The position numbers and the translations under genes are program-made. From Pleurodeles waltl (Eukaryota > Chordata > Amphibia > Caudata > Salamandridae), in assembly GCF_031143425.1 (NCBI RefSeq), contig NC_090450.1, positions 221,351,442 through 221,415,441 of the forward strand: a DNA stretch of 64,000 nucleotides, given 5' to 3'. Shown here one piece after another: positions 31,569 to 43,158 of this stretch (positions are counted from its first letter, which is position 1; every line of letters begins with the position of its first letter). The notes under the pieces are model-generated. The model saw nothing but the letters and a program-made list of their open reading frames with translations. It was not told the origin of the DNA and did not search any database.

Positions 31569-32362
31569 TGAAGAACCAGAACCTTATGGGCCTGGCGGCG
31601 CAGGGTACGCCTGAAATCTCCTTGGATTCACCTGCCTCAACTAACAGAGACACGGGACACTCTGTCAGGCGTAAAAGATCAGATTTTATTAGCTGCAGCT
31701 AGTACAGTTGTCCAAGAAGTACACAAGGTATGTTCTCAGGAGACTGCCACTTTACTTTGTGGCGCACAATCTTATATACCGTATAAAAACCATTTATTAA
31801 CTACATACACTCCCAGAACACATAGAAAGGAGCCAGTAAGAATAATGTAAAGATAGAACAGAGCCAATAGAAATGTCGGAAAACAAGACAGCACCAATAG
31901 AAGGAATTGGAAAACAAAGTATCAAGTGACTTAAGGTTGCCTCCCCTCCAGCTGTGTTTGTCACCCCTCCCTTGAACTAATTCATTAACCGATCCACAAC
32001 GAAGTTGCATGTGGTGCGATAAGTTTGTGTGCGTTTGGAGGACAGTTGTGAAATGAGAGAATACTAGCAAAGGACAGCGAAGGCCAGACGATAAGATAAG
32101 ATCGGCGGAGAATAGTGTGAGCCTACAGATAGTTGAAACAAGGATTAGAAAACCAGACAGGGATTAGTGTACTCGGTCAGACCTTAATACCAGCCTTGTA
32201 AAGATAGAGGCAGAAGGCTGTTTTGAACACCATGTTGCAGAATAAGCAGAAAAGGCAGAATGGACTTCGTTCGCTGTGCTGCCTGAGTGAAGGCAACATA
32301 AAATGGCGGCGGGCCACAAAATGGCGGGTCGATACGATCGTATTAAAAATCGAATTTCCTCA
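31569..32362 (-). repeat. 5' LTR of the provirus (794 bp), promoter
   Basis: Same length as the 3' LTR with two differences. In sense order: U3 begins TGAGGAAATT, TATATAAG at 31,771-31,778, predicted start near 31,745, AATAAA at 31,685-31,690, end ...TTCTTCA. An inverted CCAAT box is present in U3. It drives the proviral mRNA on the minus strand. Confidence 0.97.
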
Positions 32363-32530
32363 GGCCCCCCCTTCCCTATTGAATGAAGGTCAGGCCCCAG
32401 GGGATGGGGTCCCTGGGGACAAAATCAGTTGGGTTGTTATAAGAGTTGGCTGCCAGGCACTGTCCATGCGCAGCATGGGTTGGGTGTTTATAGGGGTTGG
32501 CCACAGGGCCTAGCCACAGGGTCTGACCAC

Positions 32531-33567
32531 CGCCGAGCATGGTCGAAGGATTAATGTATAGTAGTTAAAATTACTATACGTTAAAAAAAAATGGAGAAAT
32601 TCACTGAAAAAAACTATTGCATGGCAGGAGCCAGATATTTAGCATTCTCCAATTCAGCACCAGATACTTTCAATGTCAGACCTCCCCTATGAACCACAGA
32701 GGAAGAATAGTGTGTTTATCCTTGGCCCAACAATTTGTAGATTGCGTAGTGGCACATTGACATTTTAAGTTAAAATATGTTGCTGTGATTGTGATCCTGA
32801 CTTTTATGGTGTCTCAACATTTGCCTTACCTAATTTTTCTGCTTTTGTATCTGGCAAGTGGGACATCTTGAGGACTGATAACTTAGCTTTGAGGATCCTG
32901 CACATTGTACGATTAATTATTATGGTATTACCACTATGCCTATGCATGTGTAGTTCATTACATTTTGTCCAATGTATTGTTTCTAGTTCCATCTTTTGGT
33001 TAGACATATGTGAGGGTACATATAGCGGTAGTGGTGCAATGGAATTGAATGTTGGCTCATGTTCAGATTTTCAGGAATATCCAGGGCATTTGATTCAAGT
33101 CAGGGTGTTTCACACATTTTCATCTCATTGCTGTGCTGTGTAAGGATAAACGAAGTGTGATGTTCCCCTTGAAGTACACATTTTAAAGTTGGCGCCATAA
33201 TTTTGTATGAAGAAGGAAGCTTGTGGAGCCCATTTGTTCTGTTGTTTGATATGTATTGAATCATGGGAATATAAAGAAATGAAAGTGTGGACAATGTGGA
33301 ATACCCGTGAACAAGGAAACAATGATTTCTGAAAAGCTTTGGGTGGATACTTTGCTGCCAGATTATATAAAGCAGATTAATTATAACCCAAGATGACTGT
33401 GGCCGCGGCAGCTTTCTTCCTTAAAGGACTTCTGTCTTTGGGTAGAGGAACAGTGATTGATGTATGGGGTTCACGACCCTGCCACTGCCAAAGCTTGTTG
33501 TGTCTGGTCTTGGACTGAAGCAAGTTAAAAGTTTGTATGTATATGTATATATTATTATATATCTATA

Positions 33568-33602
<35 letters not shown>

Positions 33603-34394
33603 GATATATATATATAAATATATATATATATAGATATATATATATAAAATAATAATATAGCTATAACTCATGCCCCCATCATGACAGTATTCTCATCAAT
33701 GATGTTATTTCAGATGTTGCAGTGATGTTATCAAAGACGTCATAGAACATGTCCTGAGTGATGTAATATGTGTATTAATTAGCAGTGCATGGCTTTCAGT
33801 AGTTTTTGAGAAATTAATGCTAAAAAGTTTCATATATTTCAAGCCAGCCTCAGAAGAGCAACAAATCAACAGATCTTAAGATAAGATCTGATTGGCTGTC
33901 ACCACATCAACAAAGATGTGATAGCAACCATTTTAGGACTCAGTCCCTGTCCTGAAAATAAGGTAAAGAAACATATAGAGGGTGGAGTCGGGATACCCAA
34001 CCACCATAGACCTAGTGGAGAGGTTCAAAATGGACACTCCCCACAACCCTGGAGTCAAAAAATGTTTTTAAAAATGCATTTAACTAATTTTCTGTGATTG
34101 TGCGAACCCACACTTAAATAGAAAAAAGTGTGTTTAAAAAAATCACTGGGATGGTTCAGTGGCAGAGGGGTGCATACTTTTTTGAGGATTGGGGAGTTGT
34201 GTCTCTTTGCCAAACTCAAATGAGAGCGAAACATGTGTTAGGGTCAGCTTTATTCATTCTAGGTTGGCTTGGATAGTACTTTACAAATCTAAAGCTGTAA
34301 CACTGTGCCTAGAGTTTGTCATTTTTCAGCTTGTCGTGGATGGCACTAGCTAATCGTAAGCTTAAAGACGGTGATAGTATAATAACAAAAGACA
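32531..34394. other. No gene recognised; TA-rich microsatellite at 33,535-33,655
   Basis: Bases 33,535-33,655 are runs of TATATA with interruptions, in places mirrored (TATATATAAATATATATATA). The rest is AT-leaning sequence with no recognised family. Two segments near 33,690-33,770 repeat 'GATGTTAT' and 'GTGATGT' words, suggesting an old tandem repeat. Confidence 0.5.
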
Positions 34395-35045
34395 TTTTGG
34401 AAAATTTATCAAAAAGTGACATCACTTTTGCACCATGCAACAGTGTGTAAAAGCGATGGAACCCTTAAAATGTGATTTATCAAGCCACACAAGACCACAT
34501 TGTGTGACCCTCAATGGCTTGATAAATCTAAAGTAATGCAACACAGCACAAATCACTGCAGTGCATTATTCTCTCCTAGGGAGGTTTTCCATGGTGGTTT
34601 GGGGAGGGGGGAGGTTCCACCCATGAACTTTGATGCATTCCCATATTTCCATAGGTGGTAGACCTAGGAATGCGACAAAACTGCTACACCTCCCCAGGTC
34701 AGACATATCAATGGGAAATATGTTTATTTCTTGTTGTTTTTTCCTCTTTCTACTTCTACTTCATTCTGCAGCACACATAGAAAGAAGAAAATGCTTCAGG
34801 GAATTGATTTGGTGGACGAAGGAAAGTGCCCCTTCCTGCATCAAAACAATCCTGCTTGCAACACAGGCACCCTTTCGCCATGGTGCAAGAGTGCCTGCAT
34901 TGGCGCAAGTCAGCACACTGTGCACCGGTGCAGGGAAAAAGCAGGAGCGGGCCGCATAAAGTTAGATACAGTGCATTCCTGCCCATTCCCTGACACAGAG
35001 TGTAGAACATCAAGGTGACTTGCTGTGCTGCATACTTTTTGGCAA
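34395..35045 (+). repeat. Hairpin-core repeat family, copy 1 (plus orientation)
   Basis: The core near 34,745-34,795 reads 'CCTCTTTCTACTTCTACTTC', then 'GCAGCACACATAGAAAGAAG'. The following segment 'CCCCTTCCTGCATCAAAACAATC' and 'AGAGTGCCTGCATTGGCGCA' (shown in parts of the family) also occurs in copies 2 and 3. The left part has a second inverted pair (CAAGCCACACAAGACC, then TCAATGGCTTGATAAAT). Probably a nonautonomous DNA transposon of several hundred bases. Confidence 0.65.
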
Positions 35046-35239
35046 CTGTGACCCTGTTTCACTAGCTCAGAGTGGATGGCTCTATGCTAATAAACTTTTC
35101 TAAATAATGAGGTATTTGAGGACAATTGAGGTGAGCAGTTTTAGAATGACAGTGATGTTGTGGAGTACTCCAAATGAAGGCGCTGCTCTCCACCTAAAAC
35201 TTGGGAACCACCCATGGTTCTCTGCTTTCTTTTTTGTAT

Positions 35240-36975
35240 TATTTAGTGTAGTTTAGTTTAGTTTAGTTTAATTTAGTTGAGTTTAAGTAATTTATAGAGC
35301 GCATGACTACCTGGAGGCTTCACAGAGCTAACAAGGTAAGTCAAAACCCAGAGCATAAGCCCACGGGAATATCTATGATGAGAATAAAAATGTCTTCAGT
35401 TTCTTACGGAAGGGTAGTTCTAAATGTTCTTGCTGGAGTTCCAAGGGGAGGGAGTTCCAAAAGTGTGCAGCTTTGACTGAGAAGGAGTTACCTCCCCATT
35501 TAGTTTTCTTGAAGCGTGGAGTATGAGCCAGCAAGGCAGCAGAGGTTCTCAGGGGCCTTGCTAGAATGTAGAATGACATGCTTTGCCTAAAGAATTTGGG
35601 AACCTTGTTATGTAAGGCTTTATAGTCATACACAGGGCCTTAAAGTTAATCTGCTGCTTTATGGGGAGCCAGTGAAGAGAGGCTTATGCGGGTTTGGCCG
35701 ATATATATCTAGGTGTCTTCTTGAGTAAGTGTGTGGCTGCGTTTTGCACAACCTGCAGTCTCCTTATCACGTCGCCAGGGGAACTGAGAAAAAGGGAATT
35801 GCCATAATCTAGATGAGGCAGTATTAAAGCCTGAATAAGAAGTCTTCTGGCAAGAAAAGGTAAGTGACTGAGAATTTTCCTCATAGTTCTTAATATGCCA
35901 AAGACGGATGAAGCAAGCTTTTTGGAATGATGATCTATAGTAAGGCGGGGGTCTAGCCAAAAGCCTAGGCTCTTTATATTGTCTTTAGGGGCAGAAGATT
36001 TTTGAAGTCCTCTAGGAATTATGCAGGAGAGTTGAAGAGGGCACAATTGCCCACGATCATTACTTCCGACTTTTCATCATTGAGTTTAAGTTTAGAATCA
36101 GTCATTCATTTATCTACATCCACCAAACAGGATGAGAGATTCGATTGGGAATTATTTTCGGAATTTGAGAGCGACACTACTAACTGAGTATCATCAGCAT
36201 ATAAAACCAAAGAGAGGCCATGGGGCTCCACAATTTTGGCCAGAGGAGAAAGATAGACATTAAAAATAGTGGGGCTCAGCGAGGAGCCCTGGGGACACCG
36301 CATGTGAGAGAACACGTATTGGACAAGAACGAGCGGTCAAGAACTTGAAACGTTCTGTCTTTCAGGAATGAAGAAAACCAACTTAATACAGTGCCTTCCA
36401 TTCCTATAGCAAAGAGTCTTCGAAGAAGAGTGTTGTGATCTACAGTGTCAAATGTGGCACTAAGATCTAATAAGATGATAGCTGCATGTCCATTGCGGTC
36501 TAACAATTGGCGGGCATTTTCCATAACTGCTAGTAAGGATGATTCTGTGCTGTGCTGAGGTCTAAATTCCATTTGAGAGGAGTGCAGAAGTTCATAATCT
36601 TCAAGGAAGCATGTTAGCTGGTTATTGGCATGCTTTTCCATTATCTTAGACAGGATAGGGAGAAGAGCAATAGGTCTGTGGTTGCTCAGCTGCATGTGGC
36701 CGAGTTTAGGTTTTTTCAATAAAGGTTTAACAACACAGCATATTTCAGAGACTGAGGTATGGAGCCGGAAGTTAAGAAATGATTTTGAATATTTTTCAAT
36801 ATAGGAGAGATTATGTTGGAGGACAATGCTAGAATATAAGGTGGAGCGGGGTCTAGGGGAGATCCCGATTTTATATTATGCAGGTAGTTGGTAACAAGAG
36901 CCTCAGTCATAGGCTGAAAAACTGAGAGCGAGAACGTTGAGACTTGAGAATCTTTGTGCAACACTATAAGCATGA
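35240..36975 (-). mobile_element. 5'-truncated L2/CR1-like LINE (reverse transcriptase part), decayed
   Basis: On the minus strand the reverse transcriptase is readable in pieces: MLIVLHKDSQVSTFSLSVFQ (~36,970), then NHRPIALLPILSKIMEKHAN (~36,680), ILLDLSATFDTVDHNTLLRR (catalytic Asp block), GVPRAPRGSSLSPTIFNVYL spread over two frames near 36,290, LVLYADDTQLV (YADD, ~36,210), LGFWLDPRLTIDHHSKKLAS (~35,960), and C-terminal FSVKAAHFWNSLPLELQQEH (~35,480). Several frameshifts break it. The 3' end has a (TAAAC)n-like tail at 35,250-35,285, as expected for L2-type elements, which end in short repeats rather than poly(A). Confidence 0.85.
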
Positions 36976-37284
36976 ATGGGTATTGCTGTGTTATATATCG
37001 ATATATATTTATTTTACATTTGTTATTACGACTATTTATTTTTAATTATCTTATTATTATTTAGAATTTATATTATTTAAATAAATTATACGTAGTTGCA
37101 TAAGTTTAGTTACCTTATTTTTATTTACATTTTATCCCATAATATATTTGACAAATTATAAAATGTTATGTTATGTCGATATTTTTGTTGCTTGATATTT
37201 TTTCATAGAACCGTTATGATAAAAACACACCCACTCTAGGAGAAGCTGCTTGGTCTTAGTGATCTTGAAGAGCCCAGTGGGTCC
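36976..37284. other. AT-rich spacer
   Basis: Mostly A and T (e.g. TATTTATTTTTAATTATCTT near 37,030). No gene seen. Confidence 0.5.
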
Positions 37285-37502
37285 AAGGGAAATTGAGAAA
37301 CCAACACTAGGCCACAGGTAGAAGTAGATGAAGTAGCTTAGTCTTATCTTCTTCTCTCTATCCAAACCCCCACCCGCCTCTGGCGAGACTGTCATCCAGG
37401 TGAGTTTTCCTCCCCATCCAGAATACAATTTGCCTTGGTGTGAGTGGGTCAGCTTCACCTATGCAGAGTCCCTGGTCATTCAGGTGAGTGTGCTCTGACA
37501 GA
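37285..37502 (+). repeat. Repeat shared with 45,919-46,134, possible Gypsy LTR/leader piece
   Basis: Both copies share the order 'GAAACCAACACTAG'/'GAAACCAGCACTAG', 'AGGTAGAAG', 'ATCCAAACCCC'/'TCCCAAACCCC', 'TCATTCAGGTGAGTGTGCT'/'TCATTCATCTGAGTGTGCT'. They are in the same orientation and lie on either side of a plus-strand Gypsy pol. That is compatible with decayed LTRs or leaders of that element, but equally with an independent repeat. Confidence 0.45.
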
Positions 37503-38141
37503 AAAGCCAAGACCACGATGATTACATTTTGCCTGGACAAAATGGAACCAAGTGTACAGGATTGGATTGGTGTCCAAGGCCTAACTGAAGCCCTAGAGGC
37601 TGGAGGTCACTGATTGCAAGACTTATCAAGGGCTTTATTGGAGGTTCAAAGTTTATGACAGGAAAACTGGGCCTTTATGGCAGAACTCAAACAATACAAG
37701 CAAAGAGCCACTCCATGGATCCCCAGTCTGCAATACGCATCATATTCGCCCAAACGTAGAGTAACCACATTTCATTAACCCCGGATTCAATGCTCCCAAT
37801 TTCCCTTCAGGGGAAGTTGGATTAGGTTGGACACCTCTCAATGTGACAGTGCACACACTGACACTGGTGCAATTGACACCCCTGAGAGGTTCAATGAGGA
37901 TAGTACTAAATAATGTATCTTAGTGCACCAGTGTCAGCTGCAGTTTATTTGTAGACCCACCTCATTCCAAGATGATGCTTAAAAAGTAGCACTTGTTTTG
38001 CTATTTTTATGAGACATGAGGTAACGTGGTTCACACCCTTAGTGGCGAATAATGACCCCTTGTTAAATAACTTTCTGGAATTTAAGGAAGCAATGACAAA
38101 GTTGTTCGTTAGGCACAGTTTCATGGAAGAGAGTGACGGAT
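37503..38141. other. Unclassified; possibly Gypsy gag-region debris
   Basis: The stretch has no clear protein similarity. Around 37,550-37,830 the plus strand can be read as short Gypsy-gag-like pieces, but I cannot support this. A small inverted pair 'GACAGTGCACACACTGACACTG' occurs near 37,845. Confidence 0.25.
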
Positions 38142-38703
38142 GGCCTTATTACGAGTTTGGCGATCCCACCGGGGGACTGTCAACCTCGCGGGGAGGACGC
38201 CACCACCATGGCGGTGGGGTCGCCCCCTGTACTATTACAATGTTCCCGCCGGTCTGACCAGCAGGGATACTACAATAGAGCGTTCTCCCCAGTCAGGTAT
38301 TAAAGGAGCTGAGTGCTATCTCATAGCACAGAAGGGGCTGACGAGCACTCATGAAATGTGTACTATCCGCAAAGCAGACAGTACGCATTGTGATGGTGAT
38401 GGGCAGGGGGACCCCCAGCACGTCCTCCCCACCAGCCTTTCCATGTCAGCGAAACTGCCATGGAAAGGCTGGCAGTGAGAGGAGTTGTAACTGCCATGTG
38501 CCGCTGAGTTCAGTGTCACCTGGCTGAGTACAACTCTGACCGCCGTCATGCCGTTGGGGACCATGTTCCCAGAGGGGACATTAGTCCCCTGGTGGGTCCG
38601 CCTGCCGGGGTTACAATTGGGCAGTCAGATTGCCCGAAGTGCGGAGGTCTGACCGTCAACGCAAGTGTGGTGGTCATCGGACTGCCACACTCGTAATGAG
38701 GCC
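38142..38703. mobile_element. Nonautonomous Harbinger-type MITE, 562 bp
   Basis: The left end reads GGCCTTATTACGAGTTTGGC. The right end in reverse complement is GGCCTCATTACGAGTGTGGC, an 18/20 match. The interior is GC-rich with inverted pairs such as CGCCACCACCATGGCGGTG and CCAGCCTTTCCATG/CATGGAAAGGCTGG. There is no coding capacity. The ends resemble those of the Harbinger elements at 7.6-17.6 kb, which could have mobilised it. Confidence 0.75.
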
Positions 38704-39729
38704 CACAAAACTTCTAAACTTAAGACACAAAAACTAAGATCTACTTACCTATGTGATTCATTTCAAGTGTTTAGTGGCAGAAACTATTTGCCCCGAATTA
38801 AAAAGAACCTCTGTTTTACAAGTTGAGTATATTTTTATCTTTGGAGTAGAGGTGGGTGTAGCTCACATAATTCGCTGTAGCAAAATCATGCAAATTTACC
38901 TAAGAGTTCCACAAGTTTAAGCGAGATGAGTAACTCTGCATTTAGCTTTGTTTTTTAACAAAAAAATTTGCCCTCATATTCAAAAAGGTTCTGAGGATGC
39001 ATCTTGTGCTAAGAAATAGTGCTAACTGTAATGGAACATAAATAGCTAGCATGAGCAGCCGTTTGCACTCGCTAAATGTGCTCTTGGGGTAGAATATTCC
39101 CCTGATTTATTATCTGTTTTTAGCGCTAATTTGAAAATTCACCCTTCTGTCCAAATTGAATGCAAGGATGCATTTTGCAATAAGAAACAGTGATAAATTT
39201 GGCAGAACATGAAGAGTGGGTGAGAGAGGCCACTCACCCTTGCTAAATGCACTTTTATGATAGAGCATGATTAATTGCAAAATTATCAGTAACTCTGCAT
39301 CAAATAGTAAAAATACAGAATGACCAAAAATACTAAAATTACTCTGGCATAGATGATATTTTGCCCGGGCCTACTTTTGTAGCCATATTAGGAGTCCTGT
39401 GTTTTCAAACCCACCATCCCAGATAGATTGGTGTGTGTGTAAGGTAACCTTAGATTCCCACTTCTGCCTCTGATATTGTTACCAATAATCTCCAGAGTTA
39501 GTGTCTTCTTTCAGTTCAGTGGTAATTCAAGGAAACACATTTTAGCAACTACCATACCAATATTACACATTTTTTGATGTTTTGATATGTTAAGGTGTGC
39601 CTTAAACTTACCACCTCACAAGAGTTTCTGTTGTAGAATTGATCTTATTACTGGGGTCATCCTATCATTTAGTGGGATATATGCAGTATAAAAAGCAGAG
39701 CCTCAACATGTAAAAAAGTATCTTGAGGA
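38704..39729. other. Unclassified sequence with two similar ~100-bp stretches
   Basis: Segments near 38,990-39,110 and 39,155-39,265 share 'GAGGATGCATCTTG'/'AAGGATGCATTTTG' and 'CGCTAAATGTGCTCTTGGGGTAGA'-like against 'TGCTAAATGCACTTTTATGATAGA' patterns. They may be an old tandem duplication. No gene recognised. Confidence 0.35.
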
Positions 39730-41374
39730 AGTCTTACATACTAGGTTTATTTGGCATTCCTCTTGCCTAGGAACATCACCTCTGTTCTTTTTACTAAGAA
39801 GAATGGAAAACAACTTGGAGCATGCATTGACTATCATGTACTAAACAAACCTGCCATAAAAAGTATTTATCTGTTATCTTTGAGATAAAATGTAACACTA
39901 AGCCACCTACACTAAGATGGATCTTCTTGAGGTGTATCACCTGATTGGAGTCCAAGAGGGTGACAAATAGAATAACATTGCACAAAGTTCAGTCTTTTTG
40001 AATGTTGTATCATGCCCTTTGGACTTCGTAACACCCCTGCGGCATTACAGTTCTTTGTCAATTATAGTTACAGAAATACCTGGACATCTGTATCATAATG
40101 TAGATAGATAATACTTTAATCTAGTCTCAGTACTTGGAAGATCACATGAGATGTGTCAAGTCAGTCCTACAAAACAGATATCCAGCTGTATGCAAAATTA
40201 GAGTAATGTTTTTTTCACATGACTATATTGGAATTTCTAGGGTTTGTCATCTCCCCATCAGCAATTCAGATGGACACAAAAAAGATTTAGGCAATTTAAC
40301 TTGGCCAACCCAAACAAACATGAAAGGAGTACAAAGTGTTTGGGGTTTGTCTAATTTCATCAGTGGTTCATTACTCAGTCTTTGGAATTTGAGACCCCAA
40401 TAACCTGACTGATTGGTAAAGGGGTTCCATTTAAATGGTCTTCTTGTGTTTTGGAAAATCCTTTGCTTTATTAAGAGAAAGATGCACTTTGAACCAGGGT
40501 TGCTGCATCCCAAACCAGTAGTGCCTTACTATGTACAAGCAGGTCCAACTTTGCAGTTGAAGGGGAGCAATCCTAGCAGGATGCCAGTTCTGGGCAGCTC
40601 CATCCAATAGCCTTTTTAAGAAAAAAAAACAAAAAAAATGCCCCTGGAACAGAATTACAACATTGCAGAATAAGAACTTATGGTCATAAAACTGGTATAT
40701 CGAGAAGGACAGCATTAACATTTAGGTGCACTCCATACAATCACCATCTATTTAAAACACAGAAACGTACAATTCTTACTTTAAAGCATTGACACCGAGA
40801 CAGTTGAGGTGGATGCTATTTTCTTAGTAAATTTGACTTCTTCATAACTTTCAGACCAAGAACCAAACATGCCAAGGCTGACGCCTTGTCCAGAATTGGC
40901 ACACCAATGACAGAAGAACTACTGGAAAACCATTTAAATATCATCCTAGAAGACAGAAGTGTTATGTTGTTTAATTGCAAATAGTTAAAAAAGCAAACAA
41001 GGACAGCAGCAGCCCTGTAAGCACCAGGAGAATGGTTAAGTAAAAAGAACAATTATGTTAGAGATTGATATTTTTTTGTAGGGGGTCAGCTCTTTGTTCC
41101 AACTCCCATATTAAGGTAAGAAGTACGTCATTGGTGTCATTTCAGTCCCCTAGCATGAAATCCTAGTGAATTTAAAACCATCAAAAATGTGCATGTCAGT
41201 TCTGGTAGGAATTGTTGCCAGGAGATCCCAAGAATTATGCCCAGACAGGTGCGCTCTCACCAACGACCTAAGTTGTTACTGCAAGCTAGGCCCATTCCTA
41301 CTATTACTCCCTGGCATACCCTTAGTATGCATCTGATTACAGATTTACCCAAATCTAGGGGCTTACACACAATT

Positions 41375-42890
41375 ATTTTTTTGCATATGTTTTATTCTTT
41401 TTTCAGTACAGAAACATATAGCATAACAACTATCATCTGCATCAGGTGTTTAAGGCATTCTGGTCTGAGTCTATCAGTAACCTTGTCAGGCCAATCACAG
41501 CATTCTTCTAGTGGGCAGGTCACCAGCCTTCCCAACACAATCATTCTTGTAGAAGCTCCTCACAGCCCCCAGGAGGACCTCATACTCCACCCTCCATCTA
41601 TTCCCTGGGCCAGCCTATATCCTCCAGAGGCCTGCATCCACTGCGGCTCCATAGGGACCCCATACCTTCTCAAACTTTCTTAGACACCTCTATGTCTGGT
41701 ACGATAATTTTTCTGCCCTCATGTACCAGTCCAGATTTGCTTCCCAGGCACATAGAGTTGGAGTCTAATTTCACCCTCAGTGCCTAATCACCTCACAATG
41801 CACCACCATCAAAGCTAAATGGCAGAACTAGTACATAGTGGTCTAATGTTGTTCCCACAGATGCCCATAATCATGGGTTTTGGAGTAAGTTCCAGCAAAA
41901 AGTTCATAGCTGCTGCTAAACTTCAACACACATCCTCCCAAAAGCCCTGGATCTTGGGACAGCTCCAGAGCATATGCACCAAAGTTCCCCTTTGCTTGAA
42001 GCCCCATTGGCAAAGGTCATTAACCAACCTTCCCATATAGCATAACAACTATCACCAGCATTCAGCTGTTGGAGGCATACAAGTCTGAGTCTATCACTTA
42101 CCTTGTCAAGCCAATCACAGCATCCCACTAGTGGGTAGCTCACCAGCCTTCCCATCACAATCATTCCTATGCAAGCTCCTCACAGCACCCAAGGTGATCC
42201 CATCCATCCACCCTCCATTTATTTCCCAAGCCAACCCACATCCTTCAGGGGTCAGCATCCTCTGCGGCTCCCTAAGGACCCCATTCCTTCTCAGACTTTC
42301 TTAGACATCCCTGTGCCTGGAACACCAATTCTTCTGCCCTCATGCATCAATTGGGTTTGCTTCCCAGGCATGCAGCATTAGGGTCTTATCTCGCCCTTAG
42401 TGTCTAATCAAATCACATTGCACCAACATAAGGGCTACATTGCAGAACAAGAGCATAGTGGTCCAATGATGTTCCCCACAGATGCCCAAAGTCATGCGTT
42501 GTGGAGTAAGCTCCAGCAAAAAATCCATAACTGCTGATAATCTATGACCCACAACCGTGCAAAAGCCCTGGATCTTGGTGCAGCCCCAGAGTGTATGCAC
42601 CTAAGTTCTCCTCTTCTGGAAGTCCAGTTGGCAAAGGTCATTATCCGACCTTCCCATGAGGTATAACCGGTTCATGGTAATGTATGCTTTACAACTGATT
42701 TCAGTTTAAGCTGAATCAGTTGGAAACCTGCCTGTATGCCCACTTCCCATGGGTAGCAGCAAGTTGCAGACATGCCTTCATCTTCAGAGGTCCTATTCCC
42801 ATTTGTGCCTCAGGCTAGGCTGCTGAAAGGGGGGTGGTTGTAAAAAGTGTATAGTATATTCGGAATACAGCATGGGATTCACTACAATTC
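41375..42890 (-). mobile_element. L1-like LINE 3' fragment inserted in the Gypsy integrase, with a 619-bp tandem duplication
   Basis: Minus-strand reading gives the C-terminal end of an L1/Tx1-type ORF2: VHTLWGCTKIQGFCTVVGHR near 42,600 and a second copy CICSGAVPRSRAFGR near 41,990. The anchor 'TATAGCATAACAACTATCA' occurs at 41,417 and 42,036, giving two tandem copies of 619 bases, visibly diverged. The left edge is T-rich (poly-A of a minus-strand insertion). The flanks repeat 'ACAATT' (41,370 and 42,893), a plausible target duplication. Confidence 0.7.
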
Positions 42891-42986
42891 TGACAGTAGT
42901 GGATCTACTGACCAAGATGGCTCATTTCATCCCAATAAAAAGATTCCTTCAGATAAATAAGGGACACAATTTCCATTAAAAACATA

Positions 42987-43158
42987 GGGCCTGATTTAGA
43001 TCTCAGGGAACGGGTTACGCCATCAGAATGATGAGTGATGTCCCATACGCCGAAATATAAATCCCATTATATCCTACGGGATTTATATTTTGGCGGACAG
43101 GATGTCCATCACCATTGTGACGGAGTAACCCGTCCACCGAGATCTTAATCAGGCCCAT
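42987..43158. mobile_element. Short palindromic MITE inside the Gypsy integrase
   Basis: The 172-bp element is a near-complete inverted repeat. The left begins GGGCCTGATTTAGATCTC and the right reverse complement GGGCCTGATTAAGATCTC. The centre holds 'ATATAAATCCCATTATATCC' against 'TACGGGATTTATATT'. It is flanked by ATA on both sides, a 3-bp duplication as for Harbinger-type MITEs. Integrase sequence continues on both sides. Confidence 0.85.

Larger units (their letters stand above)
22465..32362 (-). mobile_element. Complete endogenous retrovirus, gammaretrovirus-like, full-length gag, pol, env
   Basis: The provirus is 9,898 bases on the minus strand. It has 794-bp LTRs at both ends (TG...CA), a tRNA-Lys(1,2)-type primer site, gag (783 codons), pol (in the same frame after one UAG), env (520 codons), a polypurine tract, and a 4-bp GGCC duplication (22,461-22,464 and 32,363-32,366). 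LTRs differ at only two positions. The one-stop gag-pol arrangement, 4-bp duplication and CX6CC Env place it with gamma-type retroviruses. No accessory frame is evident. All three main frames look open; whether it is expressed or infectious cannot be judged from sequence alone. Confidence 0.97.
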
